DNA of 64,000 nt from Niebla homalea (lineage: Eukaryota > Ascomycota > Lecanoromycetes > Lecanorales > Ramalinaceae), in contig JAHGAU010000028.1 of NCBI GenBank assembly GCA_019925105.1, positions 186,001 to 250,000 on the forward strand. Direction: 5' to 3'. Position 1 is the stretch's first letter. Each line of letters opens with the position of its first letter. Shown piece by piece: positions 1 through 12,053 of the stretch. A program made the position numbers and the translations under genes. Below the pieces are notes generated by a model. The model had not been told where the DNA came from and did not search any database. It worked only from the letters and a program-made list of their open reading frames with translations.

Positions 1-1568
1 GTCGATATCGAAGCTTCCTCCATCTTGGTCAAGGATTGGGAAGCTCGAGCACCTTTGCTACTCTTTGCAGCGACGCGGCCGCTCCAATCGTCAGCATCCC
101 TACTTCGAGCACAAAGAAACTCCAGACTTCCAATAGCACTGCGGACATCCCCAGCTTCACCAAGAATCTTCAATACCGCTGATCCAGGTATTCGTTTTCG
201 GCCACTATGCCTTGCTTCCTTTCTCAATACCATTTCCAGAGCCTTACTGATTATTGTCGTGGCAATAGGATTAAAGTCGATCACGCTCACTTTATCGTGG
301 CCCAAGATCTCCGGTCCTAAGAGCTTGTGGGCTGTAAAACTCTCGCCAGCCGCTACTTTTTGGCTCGTACGGATTTCGGTGATGATCAGGACCAAGGGAA
401 CATTTCTGCCATTTGACCAAGTATTGTTGTAATGTTCAGACATGAGAGAAGGAGAGTGGGAAGCTAGGTATTCAAGCATGCAAGCGCGAAATGATCGCAG
501 AGGCCCCAAGGAGGATGTAGATATGCTAGGAAATTCATCAACTAGCACAAGCTTACGGGGCAAAGCCTGACTTGAATGCTGAGAGCCATGTCGGCCTTTT
601 ATGGCATCGGTGGTATTTCCGGCCAAGTCTAGGTTGCCGAAGCTGCTGCTGCGACCTAGAAAGTCTGTGAATTGAGAAGACATGGACGAATATCCCTCGT
701 GAGACAAGTCCGATCCGACCGGATTCCTCCATTCCAGGAGCTTCAGGCCCATGGATCTTGCAATGATTTCAACAGTAGCGGTCTTGCCAGAGCCTGAAGG
801 GCCCTTGAGGATGAGAAGCCGTTTTCGCTCTTTGCCAGAAAAGACGTTTTCCATCCATTTCTTCACGTCGATTATTTTCCTCTTGTTGACAGCTAGTTCC
901 TCCAACGTAGAGGGTCCATACTTCTCCGCCCATGGCCTACAGTCGTCTACCCTGAACGAGGATTGCGTCGAGGCAGTCGCCTTGTTGGTGGTACCATTTG
1001 TGGTGACTCGGAAGCTTTGCTTGCCGCCCAGTGGTCTTGCTGCAGAGTTGCTTTGGGTGCCAGCTTCGTTCTTGTCATCAGACAAATGTTTCGGGTCCGA
1101 ACAGTCTTCCGAGTCATCCTCAATAGAATCTAGATCAGCGTCATCTGGCCTCGAGGCTACCACAGTAGCCAGACCACCATCAGGCCGCAATTCTTGCTGG
1201 CTCACAGGCTTGTGCTGGCTGCCGGCTCTTCGTTTGCTCAAAAACGTGGATAATGGTCCTGACCCCAAGTCCCTGGGTTTCTTCGCGCCAGAAGCTTCCC
1301 GGAAAGATGACTCCTTGGAACCATTCTCCCGATCACCTTTACCCGTATTCGACCTCATGCCATCTTCTGTAACACCTCGCCTTTTGGACCTTGGGGGTAA
1401 AGCCTTTTCGGTGCCCGCTTTGGAGCCCGGAAGTTTTCTGGACTTATCCAGTTGCCAATTGCTGGGGTCCTTGCACTGTTCCAGCCTCGGACCTGGACCA
1501 GCATCTTCTTCTCCGTCCGAGTTCGAAAGTATGAGCTTTCTCTGCCGTTTCCTCGGGCGTGTATCCAT
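1..1568 (-). CDS. rad17: Checkpoint clamp loader RAD17/Rad24 (partial, C-terminus off the left edge)
   Basis: Rad17 replaces the large RFC subunit in the loader that places the 9-1-1 clamp on damaged DNA for checkpoint signalling in the nucleus. At least 522 residues are read in one uninterrupted frame. After a basic, low-complexity N-terminus come the RFC-like entry motif PWAEKYGPS, a Walker A motif (GPSGSGKT, about residues 256-263) and a Walker B-like segment (KLVLVDEFPN). The ATG at 1566-1568 is chosen because an in-frame TGA lies four codons upstream. No intron is needed in the visible part. The C-terminal part lies beyond base 1. The family assignment is firm because the core motifs and their order are typical. 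Confidence 0.9.
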   Translation of the reverse strand, partial: MDTRPRKRQRKLILSNSDGEEDAGPGPRLEQCKDPSNWQLDKSRKLPGSKAGTEKALPPRSKRRGVTEDGMRSNTGKGDRENGSKESSFREASGAKKPRDLGSGPLSTFLSKRRAGSQHKPVSQQELRPDGGLATVVASRPDDADLDSIEDDSEDCSDPKHLSDDKNEAGTQSNSAARPLGGKQSFRVTTNGTTNKATASTQSSFRVDDCRPWAEKYGPSTLEELAVNKRKIIDVKKWMENVFSGKERKRLLILKGPSGSGKTATVEIIARSMGLKLLEWRNPVGSDLSHEGYSSMSSQFTDFLGRSSSFGNLDLAGNTTDAIKGRHGSQHSSQALPRKLVLVDEFPSISTSSLGPLRSFRACMLEYLASHSPSLMSEHYNNTWSNGRNVPLVLIITEIRTSQKVAAGESFTAHKLLGPEILGHDKVSVIDFNPIATTIISKALEMVLRKEARHSGRKRIPGSAVLKILGEAGDVRSAIGSLEFLCARSRDADDWSGRVAAKSSKGARASQSLTKMEEASIS

Positions 1569-2203
1569 GCTGCGTCAGCAAGGAACCATGGCGCGATCCT
1601 GTGTGTAAGGCATTCATGTTGGGAATTCAACGTCAAGGTCATACAACAACAAATTGCCGTATTCTTGGTTGCACACTATGGTGGGAATCGTGTGTGCAGG
1701 GGACTGGACAACATTCGTGGGTGCGCTGCTCTCATAGATGTGTCACGTTAAGAAACTTCTGTCTAATCTGGAAAATTTGTATAGATATAAATTTAATTGG
1801 GGCTCCGTTGGCGCTTAAATTAGAACTAGCCGATAAGACATACAATTTCTATACTTCGATCATCAAGTCGACAACGCTGAAGGTTGCGGTGGGTGCCGAA
1901 TCAAAGCTATTCGATTCACTTTGCCTCCTGGATTTTGTGCTGCTTACATTGCTCGTGATATATCCAACTTGTAGAGGGCGAGGAAATATGACGGTAAGAC
2001 ATTGTGGAGAGCCTGAAATTGGAGCCAGCTAGGATCAAGGAATCCGGGAGAGTGGCATGAGAAGGTATAATTGGAGTGAGCTGTAAGTCAGCCTCTTGGA
2101 ACGATGGAGAAGCAAGGTAGACCATTGGAAGCCTTTGTCAATTCTATATGCACCGGTATATCCATACCATGGGGGTATCTTCGCTCGCTCAAAACGTTCA
2201 GTA
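1569..2203. other. Intergenic, 635 bp
   Basis: Lies between the 5' end of RAD17 and the 3' end of the She3-like gene. Open frames here have no recognisable protein features. It presumably holds the RAD17 promoter; I see no repeat or RNA gene. Confidence 0.5.
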
Positions 2204-3383
2204 TCATGCCGCATCTCTAACATGCTTCTTGACGTTCACAACGTATCTCATCTGCCCAAGCACTTCATCTAATTGCCGATGGCTCTCGTCATTCGATGCC
2301 TCGTTGTGCTGGGCCGTCTCAAGAATCTGGTGTATGCTCGCTTCTTGTTCAGCTTTGTAGGCCTCGAAGTCCGATATCAGCTTCTCTTTTGCCCTTGCCG
2401 TCCTCTCGGTCTCTTTGCCCATCTGCTCCATAGTGATCTCCATCTGGGCCAGTTTCTGCTTGTCGCCTTCGATGGACGCTTTCAGACTTGCTACATCCGC
2501 TCTTAGGTGCTCTGTTTGCTTCAGATAACGAGTCTCCAGGCCCTTCCACGACCTTGATAGGGTTTCGTATTGGCTAGTCATCCTCGTGCTTTGCTCCCTC
2601 CCTTCTGCCGCCTCCTTACGTAGTCTCTCGATCGTGTCATCTCTTTCCCGCCGGGTGTCTCGGGTCTCTCGCTCTGCCTTCTCTCGCTTTGCTCTTTCGG
2701 CCTCCAAGTCATCTCGCAACTGCTGAATCCGTCTATCCCTCTTGGCTAAGAGGCTTGTGTCTGCCTCATGCATCGAGACCAGATTTTGATTGGATACTTG
2801 AAGCGACTCCAGGGCTGATCGTGCAGACTCCCCTCGCTTGACCTCCTCCTCAAGCTTTACGGTAGCAAGCTTCTTCTCGCGCAAGAGACGGTCGTTGTCA
2901 TTCATCAAGCGTTCTATCACTCGGCCTGATTTGCCCCCAGTCGTTGCCCTTCCTACTGCCGATGACCAAGGACCGCTGGCATCAGTGACGGATGCCTCGT
3001 TGCTCGGGAACAGGTTGGGAGAAGAGGCTGGAGGATCTGCGTCGGATGATTGCAGCGAAGATGAGCTTGCCTGGCGTTTTTGCTCTGTCTGCGACACTCT
3101 CCTTGGCATCTCCATGTTGGAAAAACGTCGGTACTGGTCAGACTGGGGCGAAAGGCTTCGTATGACGGGCGAGAAGCCATTCTGTTTTGGGGGTGGTGTT
3201 GGGGGACCAGTCGTGTAGAGCGGGTTGACTGCCATCGACGGAGATTTGAGATGGTCGAGGTGTAGTTTGGGAGCATCTGCAAGAATATGAGCCGAGTGTC
3301 TGGTATTCGGCGATGGATGTACCAAAATCGGGTTTGGATGCCTTTGCACGAAATTTGTCGGCGCCGCTGCTGATTGTTGTCAT
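2204..3383 (-). CDS. She3-like coiled-coil protein (SWI5-dependent HO expression protein 3 family)
   Basis: Predicted 377 residues in two exons, 3323-3383 and 2204-3276, with a 46-bp intron (GTACAT donor, TTGCAG acceptor). The N-terminal third is Ser/Pro-rich and disordered; from about residue 120 to the end it is an almost continuous charged coiled coil, starting RVIERLMNDNDRLLREKKL. That layout and motif fit the fungal SHE3 family. In yeast, She3 is the adaptor between a type V myosin and localised mRNAs; in filamentous fungi the role is less defined. The main frame has no ATG before its internal Met at 3235, so the upstream ATG at 3383 plus the small intron is preferred. An initiation at 3235 would be the alternative. 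Confidence 0.7.
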
Positions 3384-3878
3384 GACAGTGTCGAGGTGGG
3401 AATAGAAGAGCTAGAGATCATGAGGTGTCGAGGTTGGAAGGGAAGGCTCTTCCTTTTTGAAGCCACCGGGAAAGCAGGAGTACAGGAGAAATGGCAGTGC
3501 TGGGGGCCATGCCTTACACAAATATGGGATGCAGGCTGACGGTGAGTATTGGCGCACGATGCATTAACAGCTATGCTGGCTGCAGGCGGCGAGTTTAAGA
3601 GAAAGAGTAAGCCGGGGCACGCAATGAAAGTATAATGAAACAATCGCGCCAAGGGTTCCCCCCTGAAACAGGAGTTTCCCACGATCTTTACGCAGCGCAC
3701 AAATTCTGACGTCTGAAGTCTCACATGTGTACTTGATGCTGTGACCATGTAGACCATGTATGTGTCTTTATGGTTTAAGCGCAATTCAGCCTGCGCCACC
3801 TGCTCTCACAGCTTCTGAATTTCTTGATTCTTCCTTAAGTCAATACTCGGAATCGACCCATTCAATTGTTTGATCAAC
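3384..3878. other. Intergenic, 495 bp
   Basis: Upstream of the She3-like gene and downstream of NOP12 (both minus). No supported gene; it should contain the She3-like promoter and the NOP12 3' UTR. Confidence 0.5.
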
Positions 3879-5494
3879 TCATTTTGGCTCAATTCTATGT
3901 TTGAAATCCTGACTCCTTTTACTACTTCGCTTCTGTGTCCGCCTAAACCCCTTGGTTCCTTTAACCCCTTTGCCTCCACCCGGAGTCGCTCGGTGGCCCT
4001 CAAAGACGAATGACTCCAGCGGCCTCCTCACAGGAGCCGTACTCCAATGCTTGTCGCTCTTCAAGCGTGCAGCTTCAGCACGCCCAAGCAGCTTTTTGGC
4101 TCTGCCGGATAACGACCGCTCTTTCGATGCCATTTTCGGAGTGAAGGATCCCAGTCTCCCGTCTCCGCTATCCCGCGGTTTTGGCTTGTTTTCGGGTTTG
4201 GATGTCACCTTTTTGGCCCGAATTACTCGAAGATTTCTGGGAAGCATGGGAGGAAACTTCTTGCCATTGAGAAGCAATGCTTTCTCAACTCCAACACCAT
4301 TCTAAGACGCCCGTTAGCAGCCAAGATAATTCCGCTCAATCTTTTGACCTACTTCAAATTGCACATAGGCGAATCCTTTGCCCACTCGCGTTGTCTTATC
4401 TCGAATCAAACGCACGCTTTCGACTTTGCCAGCCTGCTGGAATGTTCTCCACAGCCCTTCTTCGTAATCCGCAGCCTCCTTGCACTTCTTGGGTCGCTTT
4501 CCGTCCCCTTCGTTTTGCGATGATGGGAAGACACCCTCATCATCGACAAACCCTAGGTTCCCAACAAAGACACACCTGCGGTGGTCTTGCTTTGCTGGGT
4601 GCGCGACTGAGTCGGCACGGAGATGCCGATCTAGCACAATTGTCCCATTCAACCGTTGGGCTGCGTGCTGCGCCTCAGTCTGTGTAGAATAGACCACGTA
4701 AGCATTTGTACTCTTCGCGGTAGCATCCATCAGCTCCTTCTTTACATAAGCAGCTTTCTTCGGTAGGCGCCCATCGGCAAAGGGGGTCGACCGAAAACGA
4801 AGAGATGCGATCTCATGTCGAGTGTCTTGCTCGCCTGCCTTGAGCGGGAATAGAGCTAGATGATCTAAGAGACGTTTTCGATCGAGTTTGGATTTGATGG
4901 CTGCAGTCGAGACATTTGCAAGATAGACGGTGCGGGATGCTTTCTCCATCTCAGAATGCTCTTTGGACGGCGCGAGAGACTCATGATGAGGGATCTCTTC
5001 TTGTTCGTTATCACTACTCAATGCTTGACTGTCGATGTCTTTGGTAACTCTGATAGTCTGGCTTGACCTGATGAGTCTCGATTTGTTGTCTGAGGGGCCA
5101 TGGCCTTTTGGCTCGGGTGACTCTTGAGCTAAGCGACGCATGTAGCTATCCTCTATCTCGGCTGAAGAGTCGTTGCGCTTGCGCTTTCTTGCTCGCTTTC
5201 CAATGCTATGAACATCGCGATGAGCGGGTTCAGTTTCCACACCTTCGGATGGTGTGGGTTCTTGGGGAGTTTGGGAGCTCTCATGCTGCACCAACTTTGG
5301 GACCGGTCGGACTCTCACGTTCCCACGACTGAACTTGGCGTTCGGTGGTTGTGGTGTGCGTTTTGTCACAATGCTATCTGTCTTGGCGGGCCGAAGCTGG
5401 ATTGCATTAGAGCACAATGGAGACGAACAGGGCACTTAAGAGACTGTACCGAGGTGTTGAAAAGCTCCACAACCTGACTATCATATTCAGACAT
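3879..5494 (-). CDS. nop12: Nucleolar RNA-binding protein Nop12
   Basis: Nop12 is a nucleolar RRM protein needed for 25S/5.8S pre-rRNA maturation. The model has three exons: 5450-5494, 4353-5396 and 3879-4301 (503 residues). Introns are 53 bp (GTACAG donor, branch CTCTAAT) and 51 bp (GTAGGT donor, branch GCTAAC). The first RRM contains RTVYLANVS, the second CVFVGNLGF with an insertion and then GKGFAYVQF. After the second intron comes the family signature LLLNGKKFPPMLPRNLRV, followed by a Lys/Arg-rich nucleolar tail. The main frame opens after a TAA without an ATG, which forces the first intron. An alternative upstream ATG at 5563 is in frame with exon 1. The N-terminus is less certain than the rest. 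Confidence 0.85.
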
Positions 5495-5799
5495 GACAAA
5501 TGATATCTTCGCTCTGTCAATGCAATTGAAGTAAGAGGATCCAATGAGGGGGGGGGGACTCATGAACCCGAGGGATGCTTGGCAATCTCATTGTGAGATC
5601 ACAAGAGTTCTAATCTGTAAATTTCCTTCCGTCACCCTAACTCCGCCGTCATTTTTGCGCAAGTCTTTTGGGCCATTTCGATTTCGGGTCATCATACTCA
5701 CTCTGCCGTGGGGAGGACAAACGAAGCTTGTATGGCCCATAGATCTTATGCTTGCCCCCGTCGCTGCCGTCATCCCTGTCAGATTATTGCGCCTAAGTC

Positions 5800-8104
5800 A
5801 TGGCAACTGTCACGTCCCTCGCTCAGCACAGAGCGCAACCGACACAAGATCCACTTGACACCGACCACGATAGACGCTCAAGCAGTCTGAGTGAACTTGG
5901 AGACCATATTGAGAATGAGGCAATGAATAATAGCGATCGGGAAAAGGGCGACGATGTGGAAGCTGATGATACTGAAGCAGAGACAGAACGTCTCGAGGAC
6001 AGCCCTTATAAGGAACGAAAGCATCAGAATGTCCTACTCGCAACAGCAAATTCCATCAATCCTACCCACAGCAGCCCACTGGTGATCTCAATCCCGAGTA
6101 TGTTCATTCTAGTGCAATTTTAGCGCTTTGTAATTAAAATACCACACAGGTGATCAATTGCAGGCAACCTCCGACATCAGCTCCCTCGAAGGGTCAAGTG
6201 GTGATGAAACGCCACGACTGACCTCACTCTCCCCCCCACGGAAGCGAAAGCGCTCCAGCAGTAATGGTGATGTATCCATTCGAGGACAATCCCCAGCCGA
6301 CAAGATCCTGAACAAAAGCCCATCGATGGGGAGCCTGTCTCCACCAGTCACACCGATTGACGAACGGTCCCCTTCAGAAGAGGCGCCCCTTGCCGATAAC
6401 ACCATTGAAGCAGGGGAAATCGCCACGCAGAGCGTAGCGAGTAAAAAGCCAAAGCGCAAGACTGGCGCAAGGAAAGCCAAGAAGTCACCTACCAGTGAAC
6501 TCAGCCAAGCCGCCGAGACTACTGGAGATCTCGAGGAGCCCGGCCTGGCTGTTGCTCATGGTGACGCTGTGTCCAGCAATGGCGAAGATGGGGAAGGAGA
6601 TGATGGAGCAGATGCTGACGTTGAGAACACTGGCAAGAACGAGGAGGGGGTAAGTCTCGTCCTCACGCTTTCATCACAGAGCCCCTGCTTGACGCTGCTG
6701 TAGTACTCAAGAAGAGATCCGCCCTGGACTCTCTGACGGCCTTGGAAAAGTGCTTCGCAACGCTTCGCGATAAGTACGAGTATCTTTGCATCGCGAAAAT
6801 TCAGACCTAATGGGGAGATGTAGGCTGTTTGACGAGCGACTTGCATCGGCGAATGAAGAGCTTTCTCTACTCCAGCAGCCCGGCTTCAAGCATCCGGAGC
6901 TTCTTGCAATGAAGGAAGCTGTCGATCAGCATTGTAATCAGAAGATTGCATACGAACAAAAGCTCCTCAGGTACAAGCTGCAAGCTCTGCAAAAAGCCAG
7001 TGTCGCAAACAAGCACCAGATCCATTCACAATACATGCAGACCGCCAGTATCATCCGCGAGAGGTCATTGGAGCAATTGAACGAGGAGCTGTATCAGGTC
7101 CAGCGAGAAAGACGAAGTTGCGAAGGTGACATACCCGACTACATATTCGCCTTCACCCCGCAAAGACCGCAGCAGATCCTGCAGCAGTCGGCCTACAACC
7201 ATGAGGTCTCTGTACTTTCTGGTGTTGCAAGATATGTCGGGTTTCCTGCTGCTCCGAAGATCAGACAAGCTCGGTCAGATGAGCTTGAAGATGACATGAG
7301 AAGCATGGGGGTAAGGCTTCCTTTCCACCTGATGCAAGGCTCCTTATTTACATACATCTTGTCCAGATTGCAATTCACCCCGTCCAGACACCACAAAATA
7401 CAGCGCCGTCGAACAGACCCAACATTCCTGCTTCAACAGCCTTTCAGCACCATACGCCGATTGTGGAGGATGGATTTCTCGAGAGAAATGCGTGGGCCAA
7501 TCCTCAACACCCCGCTCACCAGCAACAACGTCATCAAATGCACCGACAAATATCCCAGCTCTCGCGTGCGGCCACTCCAGTATCCACCCCGGGAGTGCAA
7601 AAAGGAGCTGCAGATCTGCCAAAGCCTTACGGCTCCGGCTCCACACTCCCTGAGATCCTTTCGGGTCCTGGCTCATCCATGGCTCCCACGCCGGCTACAG
7701 GCGAGCCGCGCCCAATTGTCGCATCATCACGAAACACGTATTCAAGCATCGGCGTCAAAGAAGCCACCCCGAGTAGGTCGACAGGTTTGGTACCTGAAGC
7801 CACCCCGATAAACAACGAAAACCATGTCTCACCACTTTCTCGCCCTCAGTCGCCCAACGTCTGCAACACCACACGGCGGAATTCGCCATCAGTACCCCAA
7901 GACCCGCCACTCAGGGACAGCAGTACGCCAAACACGCTTCCGAAACCTCTCTCCTTCAGTCAAACTACAGCGGCACGAGCCTCTCCTGCGAGATTGCCGG
8001 TCAACGTGGAAGATGTCGCCCGGATAGCGAGCCGCTCTCCTGTACCGCATCAATTTAGTAGTCCTGCGCCAGCAGTCGTGGCAGGGAATGGTCAATTGAG
8101 ATGA
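5800..8104 (+). CDS. Dep1/Sds3-like subunit of the Rpd3L histone deacetylase complex
   Basis: Predicted 694 residues in five exons: 5800-6097, 6150-6649, 6712-6773, 6824-7310 and 7367-8104. The acidic, Ser-rich N-terminus with basic patches (PRKRKRSSS) leads into an Sds3-like domain starting KRSALDSLTALEKCF and continuing through a long helical segment. The C-terminal third is Pro/Ser-rich and disordered. Sds3-like proteins are structural subunits of Sin3-Rpd3 large co-repressor complexes in the nucleus. Introns 1, 3 and 4 fit the frame well. Intron 2 is awkward: the best-looking acceptor (TAG at 6703) breaks the frame, so I placed it at CAAG, 6711. Divergent from NOP12, with 305 bp between starts. 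Other Sds3-domain paralogues cannot be excluded. Confidence 0.75.
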
Positions 8105-8473
8105 ACCACATATCGGCAGTATCGAGCGTGATTCGGGGGTGTGATCTTGGAATGCAGTCGAGTAGCAGCGTTGGCGTTGGGACAAGGACTTACGAGCTGA
8201 TCTCGTGTGGACTACTGGGTCAATACCGGGACAATTGGAGACTGCGCCAGCTCTTTGCAGCGGATTAGAGATATCCTGCACGCAGATTGATTGCTTCGCG
8301 TTGTTTGACAAAGCTCACGGACCTGTGGACAAGACATTGAATGTATGATATTTATACCAAGTAATTCCAAAGACACTTCCATCTCCCAATCGGGACTTGA
8401 TTATAATTAGCGAAGACGCTTGGAAGCGACGCCACAGACCGCGGATCTGCATATACTCGACCTCACATAAGCA
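8105..8473. other. Intergenic, 369 bp
   Basis: Between two plus-strand genes. I see no gene; it probably combines a 3' UTR and the promoter of the SET/MYND gene. Confidence 0.5.
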
Positions 8474-10181
8474 ATGGCCCTCGCCACATCATATGTCGAA
8501 GCCCGCAAGACTGCCTACGCCGGAAATGGGCTATTCGCCAGAGAATCAATACCTGCTGGCGATCAGATTCTCCGTGTCGATCGACCACTAGTAGCAGCCC
8601 TCGACTCACCCCAGCTTCGGACTACTTGCGCCAATTGCTTTTTGTGGGTGCCCAACCATGGTGCTACTGGTGCATCTAGTCTGGGTGAGCGTGAGGACGA
8701 AGGGGCAAGCACACTGAAGAGCTGTTTGGGCTGTCAGGTGGTGAAGTATTGCTCGAAGGTAAGTTGGAATTCGCTACGACCGCTGTGTGATACATTCATA
8801 TGTAAGGGTACTATTCCTCCCGAGGTTTCTACTGTCACTGCTGCTTACTCAATTGCCATTTCACTTGCGTAAAGTTTGAATTCTGATGGACATGAACTGT
8901 ACATGTCGCTAGAAGCCACTCAAGTAGATATTGTTTCTACGTTTCGTTTCGTTCATCACTGAACCCGTCTACACGTAGGACTGTCAATCCGCAGCATGGA
9001 AGCATGGCCATCGTTTCGAGTGCAAGATCTTCAAGGCACTCCACCCTCACATCCTCCCAAACACCGTCCGACTGGTCATGCAGCTCTTACTTCGCCGCCA
9101 AAATCACGCTCTCTCGGACTCGGCATGGAGGAGCTTCCTGGATCTTGAATCTCACATCGCAGACTTCAAGACCAACAATGACAAGAACGAAGATAGCCTG
9201 ACGACGTGGCAGACGATTGAGCTTATGAGTCATGCCGTGGTGAAGTATTCGGGAACCAAGGAGAATGTCGATAATGTCAAAGCCATGTTGGCTAGGGTGA
9301 TGACCAACACACACACCCTGACGACACCAATTTTGGATCCTATCGGACTTTGTCTGGAGCCTCGAACAGCCTTGGCGAACCACTCTTGCACGCCAAATGC
9401 GCATATACTTAATGATCATGGTCATTTGGTCTTGCGGTCGCTCCAGTCCATATCAGTGGATGCTGAGATCACGCTCTCATACATTGATGTAACCAATCCA
9501 ACAGCCAAACGTAACTCCGAACTACAATCTCGATACTACTTCACCTGCAAGTGTGAGTCCTGCACTCGTCTCCAAACCTGCGGGAGGCCAGATCCACGGC
9601 AAGATCCCGCTTTCGAACGCGCAACAGCTGCCGCCTTCGCCCTTCAAGCAGAAGCTGCGTCTTCGCAATTTGTGGAGGCCGCGAAGAAGCTCAAAGCAGC
9701 GCTGACTTGCCTGGAGGCTTTCCCGCCTTACTGGCAGCCGTATGCTTCGATCCAACATCAGGCGTTCCTTAACGCACTGTCATGTCAGGTATGGCCACTG
9801 GCTTTGAAGTACGAGGTTGCCTCGGCTGTTCATATTGAACCTGCCCAGTATCCATCACCGTGGCACCCGATCCGCCTGGTAAGGATATGGGTTCTGTTGC
9901 GGCTGATGTTGCAGCTCGTGGGGTTGTTGCAGGAGAACGACGAGAGCGTCCAAGCTCTCCAAAACCTGAATGTTGACTGGCACAGTCTTTCCATAACACT
10001 GTGTAGGCAGCTGAAGAATGATGTTGTGAACAGTCACGGCACAGACAGCTCGTTGGCAGCAGAGATAAGGAAATTGAGTGAAGACATCGGTGATCCCGTT
10101 CCTGGTAGCGAACAAATGGCAGAGGAGTCCGCCTTGAGGTTCCTGGCGAAACAGCTAGATCGTGTAGTGATCAAGATTTGA
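8474..10181 (+). CDS. SET and MYND domain protein (SMYD-type methyltransferase)
   Basis: Predicted 495 residues in two exons, 8474-8758 and 8979-10181, with an unusually long 220-bp intron for this window. The SET domain is split as in SMYD proteins: an N-terminal GNGLFARESIPAGDQIL part, then a MYND zinc finger (CANC, CLGC, YCSKDCQSAAWKHG, FECK), then the SET core NHSCTPNAH and a post-SET cysteine cluster CKCESC. The splice joins YCSK to DCQS, restoring the MYND finger exactly. The helical C-terminal region is typical of the family. SMYD enzymes transfer methyl groups from S-adenosylmethionine to lysines on histones or other proteins; the substrate here is unknown. Confidence 0.88.
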
Positions 10182-10280
10182 TTCCGATGAGGAAATGATC
10201 TTTATCATTCTCGTTGCAACCGTGGTGCGTCTTCAGTACGGCGTGAGCAGCCTTGGGAGTTTCCCTTTCGAATCCGCATT

Positions 10281-11609
10281 TCACTTTGGGTGACCATTCG
10301 TCTCGTTACTGCTGAGCATGCCTTCAACTTTCGGACCTACAACAGCCTTTTCCAAGGCCTGAAGGATGTCACGCTTGAGATCCTCTCCGTCTTCTATCCC
10401 ACAACTGATTCTGACTAGGTCATCGTACACACCTGCTCCCTCCCTTTGGTCCTTTGGAATACCCGAATGTGTCATGCTACTTGGCACTTCCACTAGGCTT
10501 TCCACGCCTCCCAGACTTTCTGCCAGGGTAAAGATTTTAGTATGCTTACAAAACCTTTCAGCAGCTTGAGGTCCTCCTTTGATGCGGAAGCTTAGCATAC
10601 CACCACCCAGACCATTCCTATGTTGCTTCAGGCAGATAGAATGTTGCTTGTGTGATGAGAGCCCAGGATAATTGACAAGCAGAGTATGGGGGGATGCCTG
10701 AAGAGTTTTCGCAACCAGAAGTGCATTCTGAGATGCCTCTCGCGCCCTCAGATGCAACGTCTTGAGTCCCCGATGCGCAAGCCAGCAATCGAAAGGGGAC
10801 GGGACAGCCCCAATCGCGTTCTGCAAAAATGTAAGGCGTTCCTTCAGTGCATCGGAGTTGAAAGCCGCGCAACCCATCAAGACGTCCGAATGCCCATTGA
10901 TGTACTTTGTCACAGAATGAACCACAATATCAGCCCCATGATCCAATGGGTTTTGGATGTACGGGCTCAGAAAAGTATTGTCAACCACCACCATGATGCC
11001 TTCGCGATGCGCAATGGTCGCCACCTTTCGAATATCCACCAAGCTCAGAGTCGGGTTGCTTGGACTCTCTATCCAGATCAGTTTCGTTTCGCCCGGACGT
11101 ATCATATCCGCAACATCAAGCTCGATGCTCGGCGAGAATGTCACCTGGACGCCATGCGCGGTCGCAACCTTGGTGAAGTAGCGGTGAGTGCCTCCATACA
11201 CATCTGAAACCGAGACGACGTGAGAACCCTGGGCGAGAGACTGTAGAATCGTTGCGGTGGTGGCGGAGCCAGAGGAGAATGCAAGAGCATATTTGGCGTG
11301 CTCGATAGCAGCTATTGCCTGTTCGAAGTTGTCTCGGTTCGGGTTCGAGCTTCGTACATATTCGTGTGCGCCTACAGGTTTCCCAACACTTGTTTGGGCA
11401 AAGGTTGTAGAGAGCGAAAGCTAGTTGATTCAGCACCTTGAGATCTGCCAAGAGTTGTGTGTGTGTGAGTTGCTTACAGCTTCAATCACTGCTCCCGTAC
11501 TCGGATCATGCGGACTGCCAGCATGTATTGCGAGAGTTCCAAAGTTGGCAACTGGCGAGGGAGCTCGAGGGGGGGTGTCGATAGCACCGTTTGTTGCTGA
11601 AGGGGACAT
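10281..11609 (-). CDS. cys3: Cystathionine gamma-lyase
   Basis: PLP enzyme of reverse transsulfuration, cleaving cystathionine to cysteine, 2-oxobutyrate and ammonia in the cytosol. Exons are 11478-11609 and 10281-11420, giving 423 residues; the 57-bp intron joins TGAVIEA to LSLSTTFAQ. Family motifs are intact: YVRSSNPNRDNFE, SSGSATT, SDVYGGTHRYF, and the PLP lysine in HSVTKYINGHSDV (about Lys216). The ending LESLVEVP-type segment (VESLVEVPSSMTHS) is also conserved. The nearest relatives are cystathionine gamma-synthase and O-acetylhomoserine sulfhydrylase; the length and motif set favour the lyase. The gene is convergent with the SET/MYND gene, 99 bp apart. Confidence 0.9.
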
Positions 11610-12053
11610 GTTGTGATGTTGGGGATTGACAGCAAAGGGCGAAGTGAAATATGGCCCCTTTGGTGGTGCGGACGCAGACTTATCAGAGGTTTATGAATGA
11701 GATAATATATGTACGGGCCCGTATTTGTAAGCGAAGACGTCAACGAGCGCTCTCCTTGCACCACCTTGGATTCTCCACATTAACATCGAAACCTTATGCA
11801 CAAAAGCCTCTCGAGATGACGCGACTGGAAAATCATTCGCTCTATCAGATGAAACTCTATGGCGTAGTATGAGATCCAGAATCAAATGCATATCGGGTAT
11901 CGTCACGCTAGAATCGAATTAGAATCTACCGTACATAATACAAATGATGGGGTGCTTTAATCGCCCCCCTTGAACATGAGCAATCCATCCCAATGCATTA
12001 CTCGCATGCGTCTTGATGGAAGTATGCCTACAAATAGTGGCAGCGATCGCCCC
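11610..12053. other. Intergenic, 444 bp
   Basis: Between the cystathionine gamma-lyase start and the NUFIP-like stop. No supported gene or repeat. Confidence 0.5.

Noticed and set aside
751..1608. Long plus-strand open frame (285 codons)
   Set aside because: Antisense shadow of RAD17; the minus strand reads a full Walker A/B clamp-loader core here.
1559..2032. Plus-strand open frame of 157 codons upstream of RAD17
   Set aside because: Starts inside RAD17 antisense and runs through AT-rich intergenic sequence; no protein features.
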